64,000 nucleotides of DNA from Euglena gracilis (GCA_039621445.1 CP154956.1:89782482-89846481), one strand, 5' to 3'; counted from the first letter of the stretch, positions 47,550 to 59,120 are shown. Notes: a model not told the origin generated them from the sequence alone. A program made the numbers and translations.

Positions 47550-47977
47550 GGGGGGGCTGGGGGGGGGCGAGCGGCCGCGCGGGGCCGGGGGGGGAGGGGG
47601 GGGGGGGGGAGGGGGTCCGAGGGCGGCCGCGCGGGCGGAACGCATCCTAAAATCGGTGATTTTCGGGTCCAAAAAGTGGTCATTTTTTGCCATTTTTGGG
47701 CCATTTTTGACCAAAAAAATGTGCTTTTTTGGCCGCGCGCAGAGCGTGTGGCCCCCAAATTTGCCATTTTGTGTCCGAAAATGGTCATTTTTGGTCATTT
47801 TTGGGCCTCAAAAAATCGAGATTTTTTTCACCAAAATTTTTTTCTTGGCTATGCTAGGCACAGGGGGGGAGGAGGGTCCAGGGGGGGCGAGCGGCCGCGC
47901 GGGCGGCCGCGCAGGGGCTGCGCGGGGGGGGGGGGGGGGGGGGGGGTCCCGGACCCCCCCGAGCGGCGCGCCTAGCC
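47507..47977. mobile_element. GC-rich/AT-rich composite repeat with GGCTAGGC ends, copy 1
   Basis: Starts CTAGGCACAGCGGGG, ends GAGCGGCGCGCCTAGCC. Two G-run/NotI-like (GCGGCCGC) blocks flank a central CCATTTTTGG/CCAAAAATGG-rich block. Near copies at 48750-49169 and 53041-53397. Short terminal repeats and an internal second CTAGGCACAG suggest a composite transposon-like unit without coding capacity. Confidence 0.7.
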
Positions 47978-48566
47978 TCCTCTGAAGTGGTCATGCTAAA
48001 TATTGCAACTGCAACTTTCGATAGGAACCCCCTGAGCTCTTCCCATGGGGCTCAGAAGGCGCCCAAAGAGTGGAAGAGCACGGGGGGGGGGGAGCATGGC
48101 AATCTGCTGTCCCTTCTTTCTTCCTGACTGCCGAGCAACGTTCCGTCCCAATGTCCAGCACCTCCTGTACCCCGCTCTATGTCCCGAGTGCTCTCGACCC
48201 ACCTCATTCATTGAGGACCCTTAAGGCTCGCAGCAATTGCATCTGAAAGTTTTGCTTTAAGTCTTGCTTTGCGATATGTGAATCTTACTCAGTGCGTCAG
48301 TAGCCATATTCCTCAAACACCATGTTGGATGAAATCTGTGTCCCCCCCCCCCCCCCGGATGCCTGCCCTTAAATCTGTAATCCATGGATGTTAGGCAGTG
48401 GGACGAGGTCAGGAAGTTCACCGGTGAACGTTCACCAGGGGGGGGGTTCTTTTGGCGGTGAAGTTCAACGGTGAAGTTCATTGGTTTGATGTTTGGGGGT
48501 GAAATTTTGATGAGTGAAATTTTGCTCGTTATCCTCTCAAAATGGTCATTTTTATTTTCATACTCA

Positions 48567-48679
48567 AATTGTGGCTGAGCCCAGATTTCAGCCTGAAAAC
48601 GTGTTCAGCCAGGGGGCCCCCTTCGGGGGCCCCCTGGCTGAACACGTTTTCAGGCTGAAATCTGGATCAGCCACAATTT
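48567..48679. repeat. ~55-nt hairpin capped by CCCCC-TTCG-GGGGG
   Basis: Arms 48567-48621 and 48626-48679 pair almost perfectly (one mismatch, one 1-nt indel) around a TTCG loop closed by C-G. As RNA this is the very stable C(UUCG)G tetraloop. The inner arm has CCTGAAAACGTGTTCAGCC, whose ACGTGTTCA words also occur in the 33-bp arrays further on. Confidence 0.95.
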
Positions 48680-48749
48680 GTTTAAAAACGTGGTCAGAGC
48701 CCGCCAAATGCCTGCCCTGAAATTCGTGGTCATGATTCACGCAAGGGAG

Positions 48750-49169
48750 GCTAGACACAGCGGGGGGGGGGGGGGGGGGGGCGGCGGGGCGGGGGGGGGG
48801 GGGGGGCGGGGGGCCCGAGGGCGGCCGCGCGGGCGGAACGCATCCTAAAATCGGTGATTTTCGGGTCCAAAAAGTGGTCATTTTTTGCCCTTTTTGGGCC
48901 ATTTTTGACCAAAAAACGTGCTTTTTTGGCCGCGCGCAGAGCGCGCGGCCCCCAAATTAGCCATTTTGTGTCCGAAAATGGTCATTTTTGGTCATTTTTG
49001 GGCCTCAAAAAATCACGATTTTTTCACCAAAATTTTTTTTCTTGGCTATGCTAGGCACAGGGGGGGAGGGGGGGGGTCCAGGGGGGGCGAGCGGCCGCGC
49101 GGGCGGCCGCGCAGGGGCCGCGCGGGGGGGGGGGAGGGTCCCGGACCCCCCCGAGCGGCGCGCCTAGCC
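48750..49169. mobile_element. GC-rich/AT-rich composite repeat, copy 2
   Basis: GGCTAGACACAGCGGGG to CGCCTAGCC. Central block nearly identical to copy 1 (CGCATCCTAAAATCGGTGAT, GGTCATTTTTGGTCATTTTT), with shorter G runs. Confidence 0.75.
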
Positions 49170-49220
49170 CCCAAGGGGTCAAAAACGCGAATTTGTGAAA
49201 TTCGGACCCTAAAAAAGGCG

Positions 49221-49374
49221 CCCTAATGGAAAACGTGCCTGAACAAAGATGCCTTAATCGAAAACGTGTCATTGCCACAGATGCCCTCATTGAAAACGTG
49301 CCTAACCACAGATGCCTTCATTGAAAACGTGTCATTGCCACAGATGCCCTCTCATGCCCTCCCTTGAAAACGTG
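49221..49374. repeat. ~32-bp array (ACAGATGCC..ATTGAAAACGTG), left block
   Basis: Four to five units of CACAGATGCC(C/T)T(A/C)AT(T/C)GAAAACGTG alternating with CCTGAAC/CCTAACC and TCATTGC. The same array in the same orientation lies at 50321-50480, on the other side of the gene fragment. Confidence 0.9.
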
Positions 49375-49462
49375 TCACCCCCCCCCCCCTTTTTCCGCAG
49401 CCCTCCCACTATGGCGAAACACACGGCTAACTTTGTGACTGGTCTTTGTCACCTCCCCCTAG

Positions 49463-50215
49463 GACGGAACTGTTCCTGGCTGCTCTCGCGGTATACCAGC
49501 AAGATGCCTAGAAGCCGAAGGTTGACCCCCTTCATGGCACCTTGCTGGCACAGGGCAACACAAAGAAACAGTCTGGCTCCGTAGGTGCAGAGCTTGCTGC
49601 TGTTGCCAACTGTTTGGAGTTCGCCAAACTGTGTCAACATCGGCAAGCCTCTTATCCTGAGCTCGATGCTTTCTTTGTTGCTTGGACGGGATGGGAGCTG
49701 GAACCCAGCCTGTTGTTCGATGAGGCGAGCGTCATTGAACAATGTCTGGCTCAACGTGAGCAGCAGTCGGGAACTTTGTTCGTTTCAGGGAATCGTTCGG
49801 CAACCTCTTTTCAGACATACGTGAATGCCGTCGCTCGGGCATTCCGCAAAACAACGACCGAGGGAGTGGTGTTGCCTTCCTCAGAGCGCCAATTCCCCCA
49901 CTTCCACGAGATGTTTTCGCGTTCCCAGCAGCTCCGTTCCCTCCCCTGATCAACCCCCTGTCGCTCGTGCTGTGTCCCGACTGCCTATAAAACAGGAGAA
50001 ATGTGGTTTTTGTGGTGTTCCCATTCCCAAAAATCCAAATTGTGTGGAGCTGAACAAAGTTGTGTGTGACGCCTGCGGTTTGGCATATCATTTTCATTGC
50101 CAAGATTTGCGGCGGCCACCAAATTATGGCTCTTTTTGTGTAAAGCCTGTCGTGTTCCGTGATGTCCGCCACTCCGTGTTGTTGTGCTCCAAGGCAACCT
50201 AGCCTTCTGTCGTGT
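49463..50215 (+). pseudogene. Gene fragment with PHD-like zinc finger
   Basis: After a CCCCCTAG acceptor-like site, a frame reads ELFLAALAVYQQDA, one TAG, then continues through AELAAVANCLEFAKLC, a Trp/Phe-rich stretch and TYVNAVARAFRKTTTE to a stop at 49949. One nucleotide shifted, it goes on with IKQEKCGFCGVPIPKNPNC, VVCDACGLAYHFHCQDL and a final Cys. The C-x2-C...C-x2-C-x4-H-x2-C spacing is that of a PHD finger, a histone-tail reader. One stop and one frameshift, plus its position between matched arrays inside inverted repeats, suggest a captured and decaying host gene. The N-terminal part is not recognised. Confidence 0.6.
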
Positions 50216-50320
50216 TGTAGAGTGCCCCCGACCCGCCACACTCGTTGAGGACCACCCGGCCTCTCAACCGCCCGCCGATTTTTCATGACAGCGTTTTTTG
50301 CTTTTTACTCAGGGTTGCCA

Positions 50321-50480
50321 CAGATGCCCTAATTGAAAACGTGCCTGAACACAGATGCTTTAATCGAAAACGTGTCATTGCCACAGATGCCCTCATTGAA
50401 AACGTGCCTAACCACAGGTGCCTTAATTGAAAACGTGTCATTGCCACAGATGCCCTCATTGAAAACGTGTTCATGACCAC
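50321..50480. repeat. ~32-bp array, right block
   Basis: Five units as in 49221-49374, the last running into the right inverted repeat at TTCATGACCACGAATTTC. Confidence 0.9.
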
Positions 50481-50854
50481 GAATTTCAGGGCAGGCATTT
50501 TACGGGCTGAACACGTTTTTAATTGAGTCAGGCCGAGATATTGATGCACTTCAAAGCTTTTGCCATTTTTTTCTCTCTCAGCTTGCTCATTATAATATTA
50601 TTTTATTGTTCTTGTTGTTTTGCAAGATGCGCTTGTCCATTATGTTCTTGGTTGTTTTGGCAATATCTGTCTTGTCAACCTCTTTGGCAGCGTGGGGTAA
50701 GGCTGTTTTTTGAGGTCTGAAAAACTCATCATCCCGCCCCCCAGTTGTAGCCCCCACTCCTCTCATGTGTTTTATTTTTTTGGCTGTATGGAATGAAAAG
50801 GAAAAGGGAAAAAAGAAAGGGTGGTGGGACGAACTGAGTCCACTAAAACCCATA

Positions 50855-51634
50855 CTGGCAGTGGCTGAAAACTCCCCCCCTCTAGAGCCGCATTTTTTTG
50901 GGACGATTTAGGGGGGGGGGGATTTTCGGACCCCTGGGAGCTTAAGCAAGGCTGCATAGAGGTAGAGGGATAGAGGTAGAGGTAGAGGTAGAGGTAGCGG
51001 TAGAGGTAGAGGTAGAGGTAGAGGGTTTCCAACCTCTTCTATCCCTCTATGTCACCTCTGTGTCAAAAACCAAAAGGAAAATGACTCAATAAAGGAATTT
51101 TTTTTGTCAGCAAAGGGGAAATACATGAAAGGTTTTCAGAATTGCTCAATGTGGTCACATAACTGCGCCAACAACTTTCAAAACCACCAACCCACATATT
51201 GTTTCTCATCCCCTCGCCGTTTTGCATGTGTGTTCATGCAAAATTGCCATTTTCCGAGCAGATGGGGTGTTTTATGATCCTTTTTGAGGCCATTTTGGTA
51301 CATTTTACAGACATAGAGGTGACATAGAGGTAGAGGTAGAGGTAGAGGTGGTTGACATAGAGGTAGAGGCCTTTGACCTCTATCTCTACCTCTATGCAGC
51401 CCTGGCTTAAGCCCCGTCCCTGGTGAAGCTGTGCTACCACGGCATGTATAAAAAAAAGATTTCCTTCCAAAAACCTCTTGCCTCGCGCCTTTGTTGACAA
51501 TTGGGGTGGGGCAGGCTGTTTCAGGGGGGGGGGAATTTTCGAACCCCTGGAAGCATAAGGTGGAACCGCCAAAATCGAGATGATTTCGGTGGGGGGGGAT
51601 TTTCGGTGGGGGGGGAGTTTTCAGCCACTGCCAG
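50855..51634. mobile_element. TA-flanked CTGGCAGTGGCTGAAAAC element, copy 2, interrupted by a MITE
   Basis: Termini CTGGCAGTGGCTGAAAAC and inverted complement, TA at 50853-50854 and 51635-51636. Its order of landmarks is the reverse of 25696-26151. The MITE at 50947-51404 sits within its GCTTAAGC site. Non-coding. Confidence 0.85.
50947..51404. mobile_element. hAT-like foldback MITE with TAGAGG termini, copy b
   Basis: Reverse-orientation copy of 2594-3037. Target duplication GCTTAAGC on both sides (50940-50947 and 51405-51412). The empty site GAGCTTAAGCCC survives in the related host element at 26067-26078, which shows directly that 8 bp were duplicated on insertion. hAT-type ends CA(A/G)GGCTGCATAG. 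Confidence 0.92.
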
Positions 51635-51929
51635 TAACCGCTTTTCGCGATTCTTCAGTCAGCGCCAAGGCGCTAGCGGGCTGGCACCTTGGCAGGCCAA
51701 TTTGGCCCTGGCAGGCCAAATTTTGCCTCATTTTTTTCAGAATCTTCTGTCATCCTCTGAAATGCACGGGGTAGAAACTGCAACATTTTTTTGCAGTTTT
51801 CTTATTTGGCAAAATTTGGTATTATTTTCTCTTGATTTTTTTGTGTTCGACCTGTCCCTGTGATATTTTAATATTGCTGGGAATTTTTTTGGTTAGGAGA
51901 AATTTGGTACCACGTCGTTTCAGGATTAC

Positions 51930-52292
51930 CCCCCCCCCAAAAAAATAAGGCCTGGGTCTTATTTTTGGGTCCGTTGCCAGAACCCAAGGGGGGACCCAGG
52001 GGAAGGGTCTTATTTTTGGTTTTTTCTTGACCGACCCGGACTCGAAAATAAAATTTCAGGTTCACAAAAGCATTAAAATTGTTTTCCTTCGACGCTTTGC
52101 GCCATGTGTAAATTGGTGTAAATTGAGCATGTTTTCTGCACTTCAAAAATCTGAAATTTTTTTAAATATCCGCATTTTTTTTGGAAATTTGGGGGTTTTT
52201 GGTAATTTTTCAGGGAAAATTTTCACCATCTTCAGCGCTTCGTGCCGTCATGGGGAGGTCTTATTTTTTGGGGGGGTCTTATTTTGGGGGGG
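51930..52292. mobile_element. Poly-C/poly-G element, core AAAATAAGACC-like (C11)
   Basis: Starts after TA (51928-51929) with CCCCCCCCC-AAAAAAATAAGGCC; right side GGTCTTATTTTTTGGGGGGG then GTCTTATTTTGGGGGGG. No TA at the right boundary. The inner ~90 bp form a complete smaller palindrome. Confidence 0.55.
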
Positions 52293-52299
52293 TTTTTCG

Positions 52300-54040
52300 G
52301 GCCTCCGGCTTAGACTTCAGCAGGGTTTTGTACGGGTTGGACAGGGCTATCCTGGATCGGGTGGGGGGTACGGACCGGGGGGAACAGACCCCTGACAACC
52401 TGCGCCGAAAAAAAATTCCGTGCTGTGGTGGGGTGTCTTTCCTTGGGGTACTAGGGGTCTGTGGTGGGGTGGTTTACCCCCCCCCCCCCCACAGCCCCGA
52501 AACCTCCAAACCTCCCTGGCTAAGTGGGCTAAGCCGAAGGGTAGGCCTATTGGGGGAACTCCACGCACCCATCCCCAGTTCGCCGACAGGCGATTTTTTG
52601 GATTGTCTCCTGTGCGTTCCGCAGGTGTTCGATTGACAGAAATTTCCAGTTCACACAAAGATATTATATTTAAAACGGATCCATTTGACCATGACTTTTG
52701 AGTGCCCAAAATGATGATTCTATCCCGAAAATTATTCTTATTGGTCAGACAACTGGCCAAGGCAATCGGTACCCCCCTCCGATTTCAGCAGATCCTTGGG
52801 GATTTCTTAAATTTGGGTTTCACCGGATAGGCTGAAAGGTTGCTTGGGTAATTTTGGAGCAACAGTCATCAAAAAATGCTTCTTTTTTCAAATAAAAGAC
52901 GAAGTTGCACATTTTTGGATGAAAATGCATGCTTCACCTCCTCAACGTCTCAAAAGAACCATGGAGGGATGTGTGGGAAGCCCGTCGGTATTGGTGGTAA
53001 GGGGTGGGGATGCTGACTACCCCTGATCAGCGGGAGGGCCCGAAGGCAGGGCGGCCGCGCGGGCGGCACGCGTCCTAAAACCGGTGATTTCTGGGTCCAA
53101 AAAGTGGGCATTTTTGGCGATTTTTGGACCATTGTTGTTTTAAAAAATAAACGCTTTTTGGCCGCTCGCGGAGCGCGCGGCCCCCAAACTTGCCATTTTA
53201 TGTCCAAAAATGATTATTTTTTGAACAATTTTGGGCCTCAAAAGAGTCGCAATTTTTCGTGATTTTTTGGGGTGGGATGCTAGGCACAGTGGGTGAACGG
53301 GGGAGGTGAGCGGCCGCGCGAGCGGCCGCACAGGGGCCGCGCAGGGGGGTGGAGGGGAGGTCTTATACCCCCCCCCCCCCGAGCGGCGCGCCTGGCCCCC
53401 GTGGCCCCCAAACGCCCAAAATACCCAAGTACCCAAGTATTTTTTTCGCCCAAAAATGGCCAAGTACACCAGCCAGGCGGCGGGCCCCAGCCAGGGGAGG
53501 GGGAATGGGGGGTGTCCGGGTTGGAAAATTTTTTTGCCCAATAACACTTTTTTGTGACGTTGTAAATTGAAAAAAGTCTTTTTGAGCAAAATTTTTTTTT
53601 TAAATTTTTGGGTCCCGACCTACCCCCCTCACCCTCACACCCCCCGCAGGGGTCCCCGAATACCCAAAACTGGCCCAAAATCGCACAACCAGGCCCCGGG
53701 AACCTCAAAAAACGGTCAAACCCCCCCAAACCTCAGGATTGACCCCCTGGTTTGGGTCCCAGCTCCTCGTCTAGCCCGAGATACGGCCAATTTACAGTTT
53801 CGGGCCCAGAACAGGCCAAAACTGGCCCAAAACCACAAAACGGCCTGGCTTCATGCACAGACCGGTGTTAGCCCCTAGACATGCTTTCAATTGAAAATAT
53901 TGGCCACACAAAAAAATAATCATATGATGCTTCAAAAATCAGGATGATGATCCCTCATTTTCCCCTTGTTTTCTACCATAAGGGCTGAATGTTTTGGACA
54001 AACCATGTTTTGGAGTTTTGTGATCAAGTTCTCAATGTTT
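52300..54040. other. Mostly non-coding; contains the third GC/AT composite repeat
   Basis: 53041-53397 resembles the CTAGGC family (CTAGGCACAGTGGG near 53280, ending GAGCGGCGCGCCTGGCC). Elsewhere G/C runs and AT-rich low complexity. Long Pro/Gly frames on both strands are artefacts of composition. No supported gene. Confidence 0.55.
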
Positions 54041-54055
54041 AAGCTAAAATCTCAA

Positions 54056-54205
54056 GGCCCAAGAGCCCCATAGCCATCTGGAAGCTGCGTTCTCTCCTGA
54101 GTTTGGGGAAAAAAGCCTTCATAAGGCATCACATTTGGAACCTCATACAACCTAACAGGGTCCACCTTGCCTCCACTCATCATGTCATCACAAGAAACCA
54201 TTTTG
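54056..54205 (-). CDS. Small exon-like ORF
   Basis: Starts MVSCDDMMSGGKVDPVRLYE and ends DGYGALGP with a TGA; codon use is ordinary and the composition protein-like. ~49 codons, no family recognised, no flanking exon found. Confidence 0.3.
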
Positions 54206-54880
54206 AATTTCTTTGTTCTCTGCAAAGGGAAGGGGGTTGTTTGATTTGGGGTGGTTGTTTGCTTTTGCACCGCATCCCTTACAAATGGCTTGTCTTATCA
54301 TATGGAGTATTTCCTCCATTTCCCCCCCAAGCCCCCCCCCCCCCCCGCCTCCCGGATTGGCAGGGCAATTTTTCTTTGTCAGCCAAGGGAAAATATGAAC
54401 AATTTTGGGTGATTCCTAAGGAGATATATTTTTACCCCTCACCAATTGAAGCACGGGTGCGCACCCCCCCCGGGGGGGTCCCGCGCCGGAGGCGCTGGGT
54501 ATACCTTTTCGGCGCGAAGCGCCGAAAATTTTTGAAAATTGCCTTGGGCCCGATTGGATGGGCAAAATGGGCCCGATTTTGGGGTCCCCCCCCCCCGGGG
54601 GGTCCCGGTGGGTGGGGGGGGACCCCCCCCCCCTAGGGGTCTTAAAAAGAAGCCTGAACCGACCCCATCAACCCTCCCACCCATCCATCCAGACGTCCAT
54701 CCATCCATCTTTCAAAGAACTTTTGGTTACTCCTGGCTCTCTCAAGACGATTTTCGTTTTTTTTTTTTGAGGCATATATTCAGGGTTGGATTGTTTTATT
54801 TCAGTCATAGGGTTCGGATTGGATTGGGCACATGGTTGGGTCAGGGTTGCAACCAATCTGGCCAGCTGCATAACAGAATA

Positions 54881-55091
54881 CCTCCCCCCCCCCGGGCGCT
54901 CCCCCCCCCCCCCCCCCCCGGGCGCTTGGCCCCCCTCCCCCTTACATGCAAACTTGGCCCCCCTAAAGTTGGCTTTTGGCCTTTTGCACATGGCCGCCAA
55001 ATTTCTTAATTGCAAACTTGGCCCCCTAAGGTTGGCCCCCCAGCCTTACCTTCAATCATGGCCCGGGCCAAGCGCCCGGGGGGGGGGGAGG
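54881..55091. mobile_element. TA-flanked poly-C/poly-G element, GC-rich core GGGCGCT (C10)
   Basis: Left CCTCCCCCCCCCC-GGGCGCT; right AAGCGCCC-GGGGGGGGGGG-AGG; TA at 54879-54880 and 55092-55093. Internal repeats of TTGGCCCCCCTAA. This copy shows the core need not be A/T-rich. Confidence 0.75.
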
Positions 55092-55129
55092 TAGATAGAT
55101 TCAGGTGCGTTTCCTTTTTTTTCAGATAA

Positions 55130-55130
55130 A

Positions 55131-55196
<66 letters not shown>

Positions 55197-55197
55197 A
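55130..55197. repeat. (GTT)n microsatellite
   Basis: About 22 GTT units ending AACAACAATAAAA, so the end folds back on the array. Confidence 0.97.
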
Positions 55198-55390
55198 ACA
55201 ACAATAAAAAACGCGAAGGACAAAGAATGTTTTGAAAAATGTAAATTTTGTGTGTCAAAAACCTGTTCCGCAGACGCCAGTGACGCCGATGCCTCGAGGC
55301 GCTGGTTCGGGCCTCATCCCAAACCCTGATGTTTTGCCTTCTCACACAACAGGGCTGCCTTGGAAGGGTGTGAAATGAATCGTCCGGAAC

Positions 55391-55600
55391 TTACCCAAAC
55401 GAATTTGGTGTGAATGTATCACAAATTTTGTTTGGCCTTTGAAGGGCAACAGTGGAGCACGATGGGCTCTGCCACTGAGTTACTGCCATGTCCCAGGAGT
55501 TCACCAGCCTCTCCCATGAGACACTGGGCGCATTTGGGTCCTTTGTGGAAGCTCTGGGCAGTACTGATTCCAGATTCCTGTCAATTTCCTCGCACAAGTA
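55391..55600 (-). CDS. Exon-like ORF, unknown
   Basis: LCEEIDRNLESVLPRASTKD... SVSWERLVNSWDMAVTQWQ is well-mixed sequence with normal codon choice; ends TFTPNSFG just before a GTAAGT donor-like site (minus strand, near 55391). No family recognised. Confidence 0.35.
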   Translation of the reverse strand, partial: YLCEEIDRNLESVLPRASTKDPNAPSVSWERLVNSWDMAVTQWQSPSCSTVALQRPNKICDTFTPNSFG

Positions 55601-56464
55601 GTCTGTGGCAATGAGGGGGGCGCTAAATGTTTTGCACGATCAATCAAAGAATCATTTCTCTCTTTTCTGATCGTTGTGTTCATTGTTTGTTGGTGTTGTT
55701 GTTGTCGTCGACTTCATTCCATTGTTGTTCCAATGTAGTGTGCACAAGATGAATGGTTAAATAATGATTATTAAAGTTTGGAGTTTCGGGTTTTTCTACT
55801 CCAAAATTCAAAAAAATGTTGCAAAGTCATTATTAGGTTTGTTAAAAAATAATCAAAGCGATGTGATTTCTGTTTAACTTCCTGAAAATGGGTTTCAGGG
55901 GTTTTTAGTTCAGAAGTTTTCTTGGCTGTTTCAAGCAGGTGTCCAGAATTTTTCCCAGTGTATTTGAAGTGTTGTCTGCTGTTTTTCCTGTTTGTGATTC
56001 AATCTTTCCCGAATTTCCCCCTGGTATTTTGATTTTGGCAGCTTCATACTGGTGCCTGGTTCCCCCCCCCCCTCCTCCAGGGGAACTGGTATGGGGGGTT
56101 TGGGCCTTGTCGTATGACCGGCACTGGTTCCGGAAACCACCTGACTCCCTGCTTTTATGGCTGGTTTTATGGATGCAAAAGGGGGGGATATGGTGTTAAT
56201 GATTGGGGTAGGGTTAGGGTTACAATTTAGGCTTAAATTTATGCCTGAAATCAATGATTTTCTGGACGTGGGTTAAACCTCATGCTAGGATTCTTTGGGT
56301 TTCGGCCTAATTTCTGCCTAATCATCCTAATTGTCTCTCCTGGAAAGTAATGGATGGCTTTTAGGTTAAGTTGCTGGAATGGGGAGATTACAGGCTGCCT
56401 GACAGCCTCCTTGATTACATGTTGTTTCAGAAAATTTCCAAAGGATCAAACTGCTTATTATCTA

Positions 56465-56784
56465 CCATGCCCCCCCCCCCCCCTTAGTTAGTCACCCTCC
56501 TATTAGTCACCCTTGGGCCCCCGGGAAAAATTTTTTGAAGGGAAATGTTCTTATTTAAAAAAAACTGCTGAATTTGGCTGTCAGAATTTTTTTGCTGGTT
56601 GCCATCCATGAAAAGTGCCCTGGAATGCCCAAAAACAACCTTGAAACCCCCAAGACTTGGGGCAGGTGGTAAAATTTGGGCATAAATTGCCCCCCCCCCC
56701 CCCGAGTTAGTCACCCCCCCCCTATTAGTCACCCTTGGCCAAATTTCCCTCCCAAGGGGGTGACTAACTGGGGGGGGGGCACGG
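56465..56784. mobile_element. TA-flanked poly-C/poly-G element, core TTAGTTAGTCACC (C9)
   Basis: Left CCATGCCCCCC...TTAGTTAGTCACC with a second CTATTAGTCACCC; an inner left-type end at 56690-56735; right GGTGACTAACT-GGGGGGGGG-CACGG; TA at 56463-56464 and 56785-56786. Looks like one copy inserted in another of the same subtype. Confidence 0.8.
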
Positions 56785-56789
56785 TACCT

Positions 56790-57712
<923 letters not shown>

Positions 57713-58699
57713 CTTGTTTATTTATGTTTATTCATTTGGGCATTTTGTGAATTATTTCATTATTGTTTTCTGTTTATTTATTTATTTTGCACTTTGTTTC
57801 TGAAGCCTCAGTGCTGCGAGTAATCCAGAGCAACGCAAAATTGGTGAATGACATCCTGCACATGCCATGCATGACAGAAGGAATCGGCACAAATGGCTGA
57901 CGTACAGCTGAGGTTTGCCACATACCCAAACCCTAATCACTATCTGAACTATGCGTGTTACCCCAACCCCAAAACCTAAAGACAACAAAAAAAATGCCGA
58001 AACTCCCACCGGTTTACGGAAGTGGACCTCCCCATTCGCTTACCCCCTTGGCCACTGCCCAGACCAACTTTGGCCCAAATTTCAGCTTTATGACCTGAAC
58101 CTTTAACAGAGCTGCAGTGCATACAGATTTGGTTTGCCCTGAGCATCTGGCCTCCATTGTCATTTTTTGGCCTTTTTCGGCTGTTCTGGGTCGATACTCA
58201 TCCTAATCCACACATTTGGGTGCGGCATAGCCTTGCATTTCCTCACTACTGGTCGGAGGATTTGGGACCTGGAAAATCGGGTCAACAATTCCAAAAGCTC
58301 CATTTCTTCCCCAACGTGGCATCAAAAAAAAAGTCGAAAAGCGTGGTTCGGGACGCGGGGTCTGGGGGCGATGCCTTCTTCGACGCCACCCAAACCTTGT
58401 TTGTGTTGCGTTTTATGTCATGTATTGTATTATATTTTTTCTTTGTCCCCAGCCGAAATCCGGGACAAAGGGGGCGTGGGGAACACGGCGGAAACACTTC
58501 CTGCAGATACATCTTTTTTTAAAAAACCCGCATTTTTTGGCACAAGGGAAAACCAAATTTTATGCCTCAATTCTAATGGAATGCTGTATGTGCGTGGCCT
58601 GCTCCGACCCAGGAGAAAGCCTCCGGGGAGGAGCGTATCCAAAAAACCAAAGCCGACATGATCTCCGCTACTAGTTCGCTGGGCAGGCTGGCTTGGGCC

Positions 58700-59120
58700 C
58701 GCACATCCCATCCAAGGATACAGGGGGGCTGGGGCTGTGGCTGGGGCTTCAGTGACCTCGCATTCCCATTTGTGACAAACCTTTCCAATTGCATTTTGAC
58801 AGTGCATACAGACTGTTTTGAAGAAAGAAAAAGCACCATTGTGTCCAGCAAAGCACAAAAATGGCAAAATGTTCGGTTCAACCAGGGTTGTTCTTTGCAG
58901 AAGGTGCTCAGTAGACCGAAATTCCAACAACAGTTGATAGGATGTGGCCGAGGCAGCTCCGTGGTGATTGAGAGTTGACTGTTTCCTCCTCGAAAAATGC
59001 CGCCCATGCAACTCAATTACATCACAGGAGATGACCCCCGTTTGAAAGTCACCACACATGCACCATTCCATAACCACCTCGGGCACAGGTTTGCCGAAGT
59101 CGAAAGGCATGAGACAAGAC
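58700..59120 (-). CDS. Exon-like ORF with Cys-rich motif
   Basis: After an AACCCAG acceptor-like site (59121), the frame reads MPFDFGKPVPEVVMEWCMCG, a basic/Ser part, LPFLCFAGHNGAFSFFKTVC, MHCQNAIGKVCHKWECEVTE, then Pro/Ala-rich sequence. The C-x2-C...C-x4-C arrangement may bind zinc. It is open further to 58430 but that part looks non-coding. No family recognised. Confidence 0.4.

Larger units (their letters stand above)
48680..50522. mobile_element. Composite unit bounded by ~58-bp inverted repeats, enclosing a PHD-like gene fragment
   Basis: 48680-48737 and 50462-50522 are inverted copies at about 90% (AAATGCCTGCCCTGAAATTC core). Inside lie the second CTAGGC-type repeat, two ~32-bp arrays (49221-49374; 50321-50480) and the gene fragment at 49463-50215. 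This looks like a TIR transposon, or a foldback unit that captured host DNA. No target duplication was confirmed. Confidence 0.5.

Noticed and set aside
49221-50480. CRISPR-like array (32-bp units)
   Set aside because: Units are directly tandem without unique spacers and lie in eukaryotic transposon-rich DNA.
54782-55328. A further hAT-like MITE from CAGGGTTGGATTG to AAACCCTG
   Set aside because: No matching 8-bp duplication, and the termini agree over only a few bases.
56205-56225. Telomere-like TTAGGG/GGGTTA repeats (also near 31866)
   Set aside because: Only two to three units; no array and no chromosome-end context.
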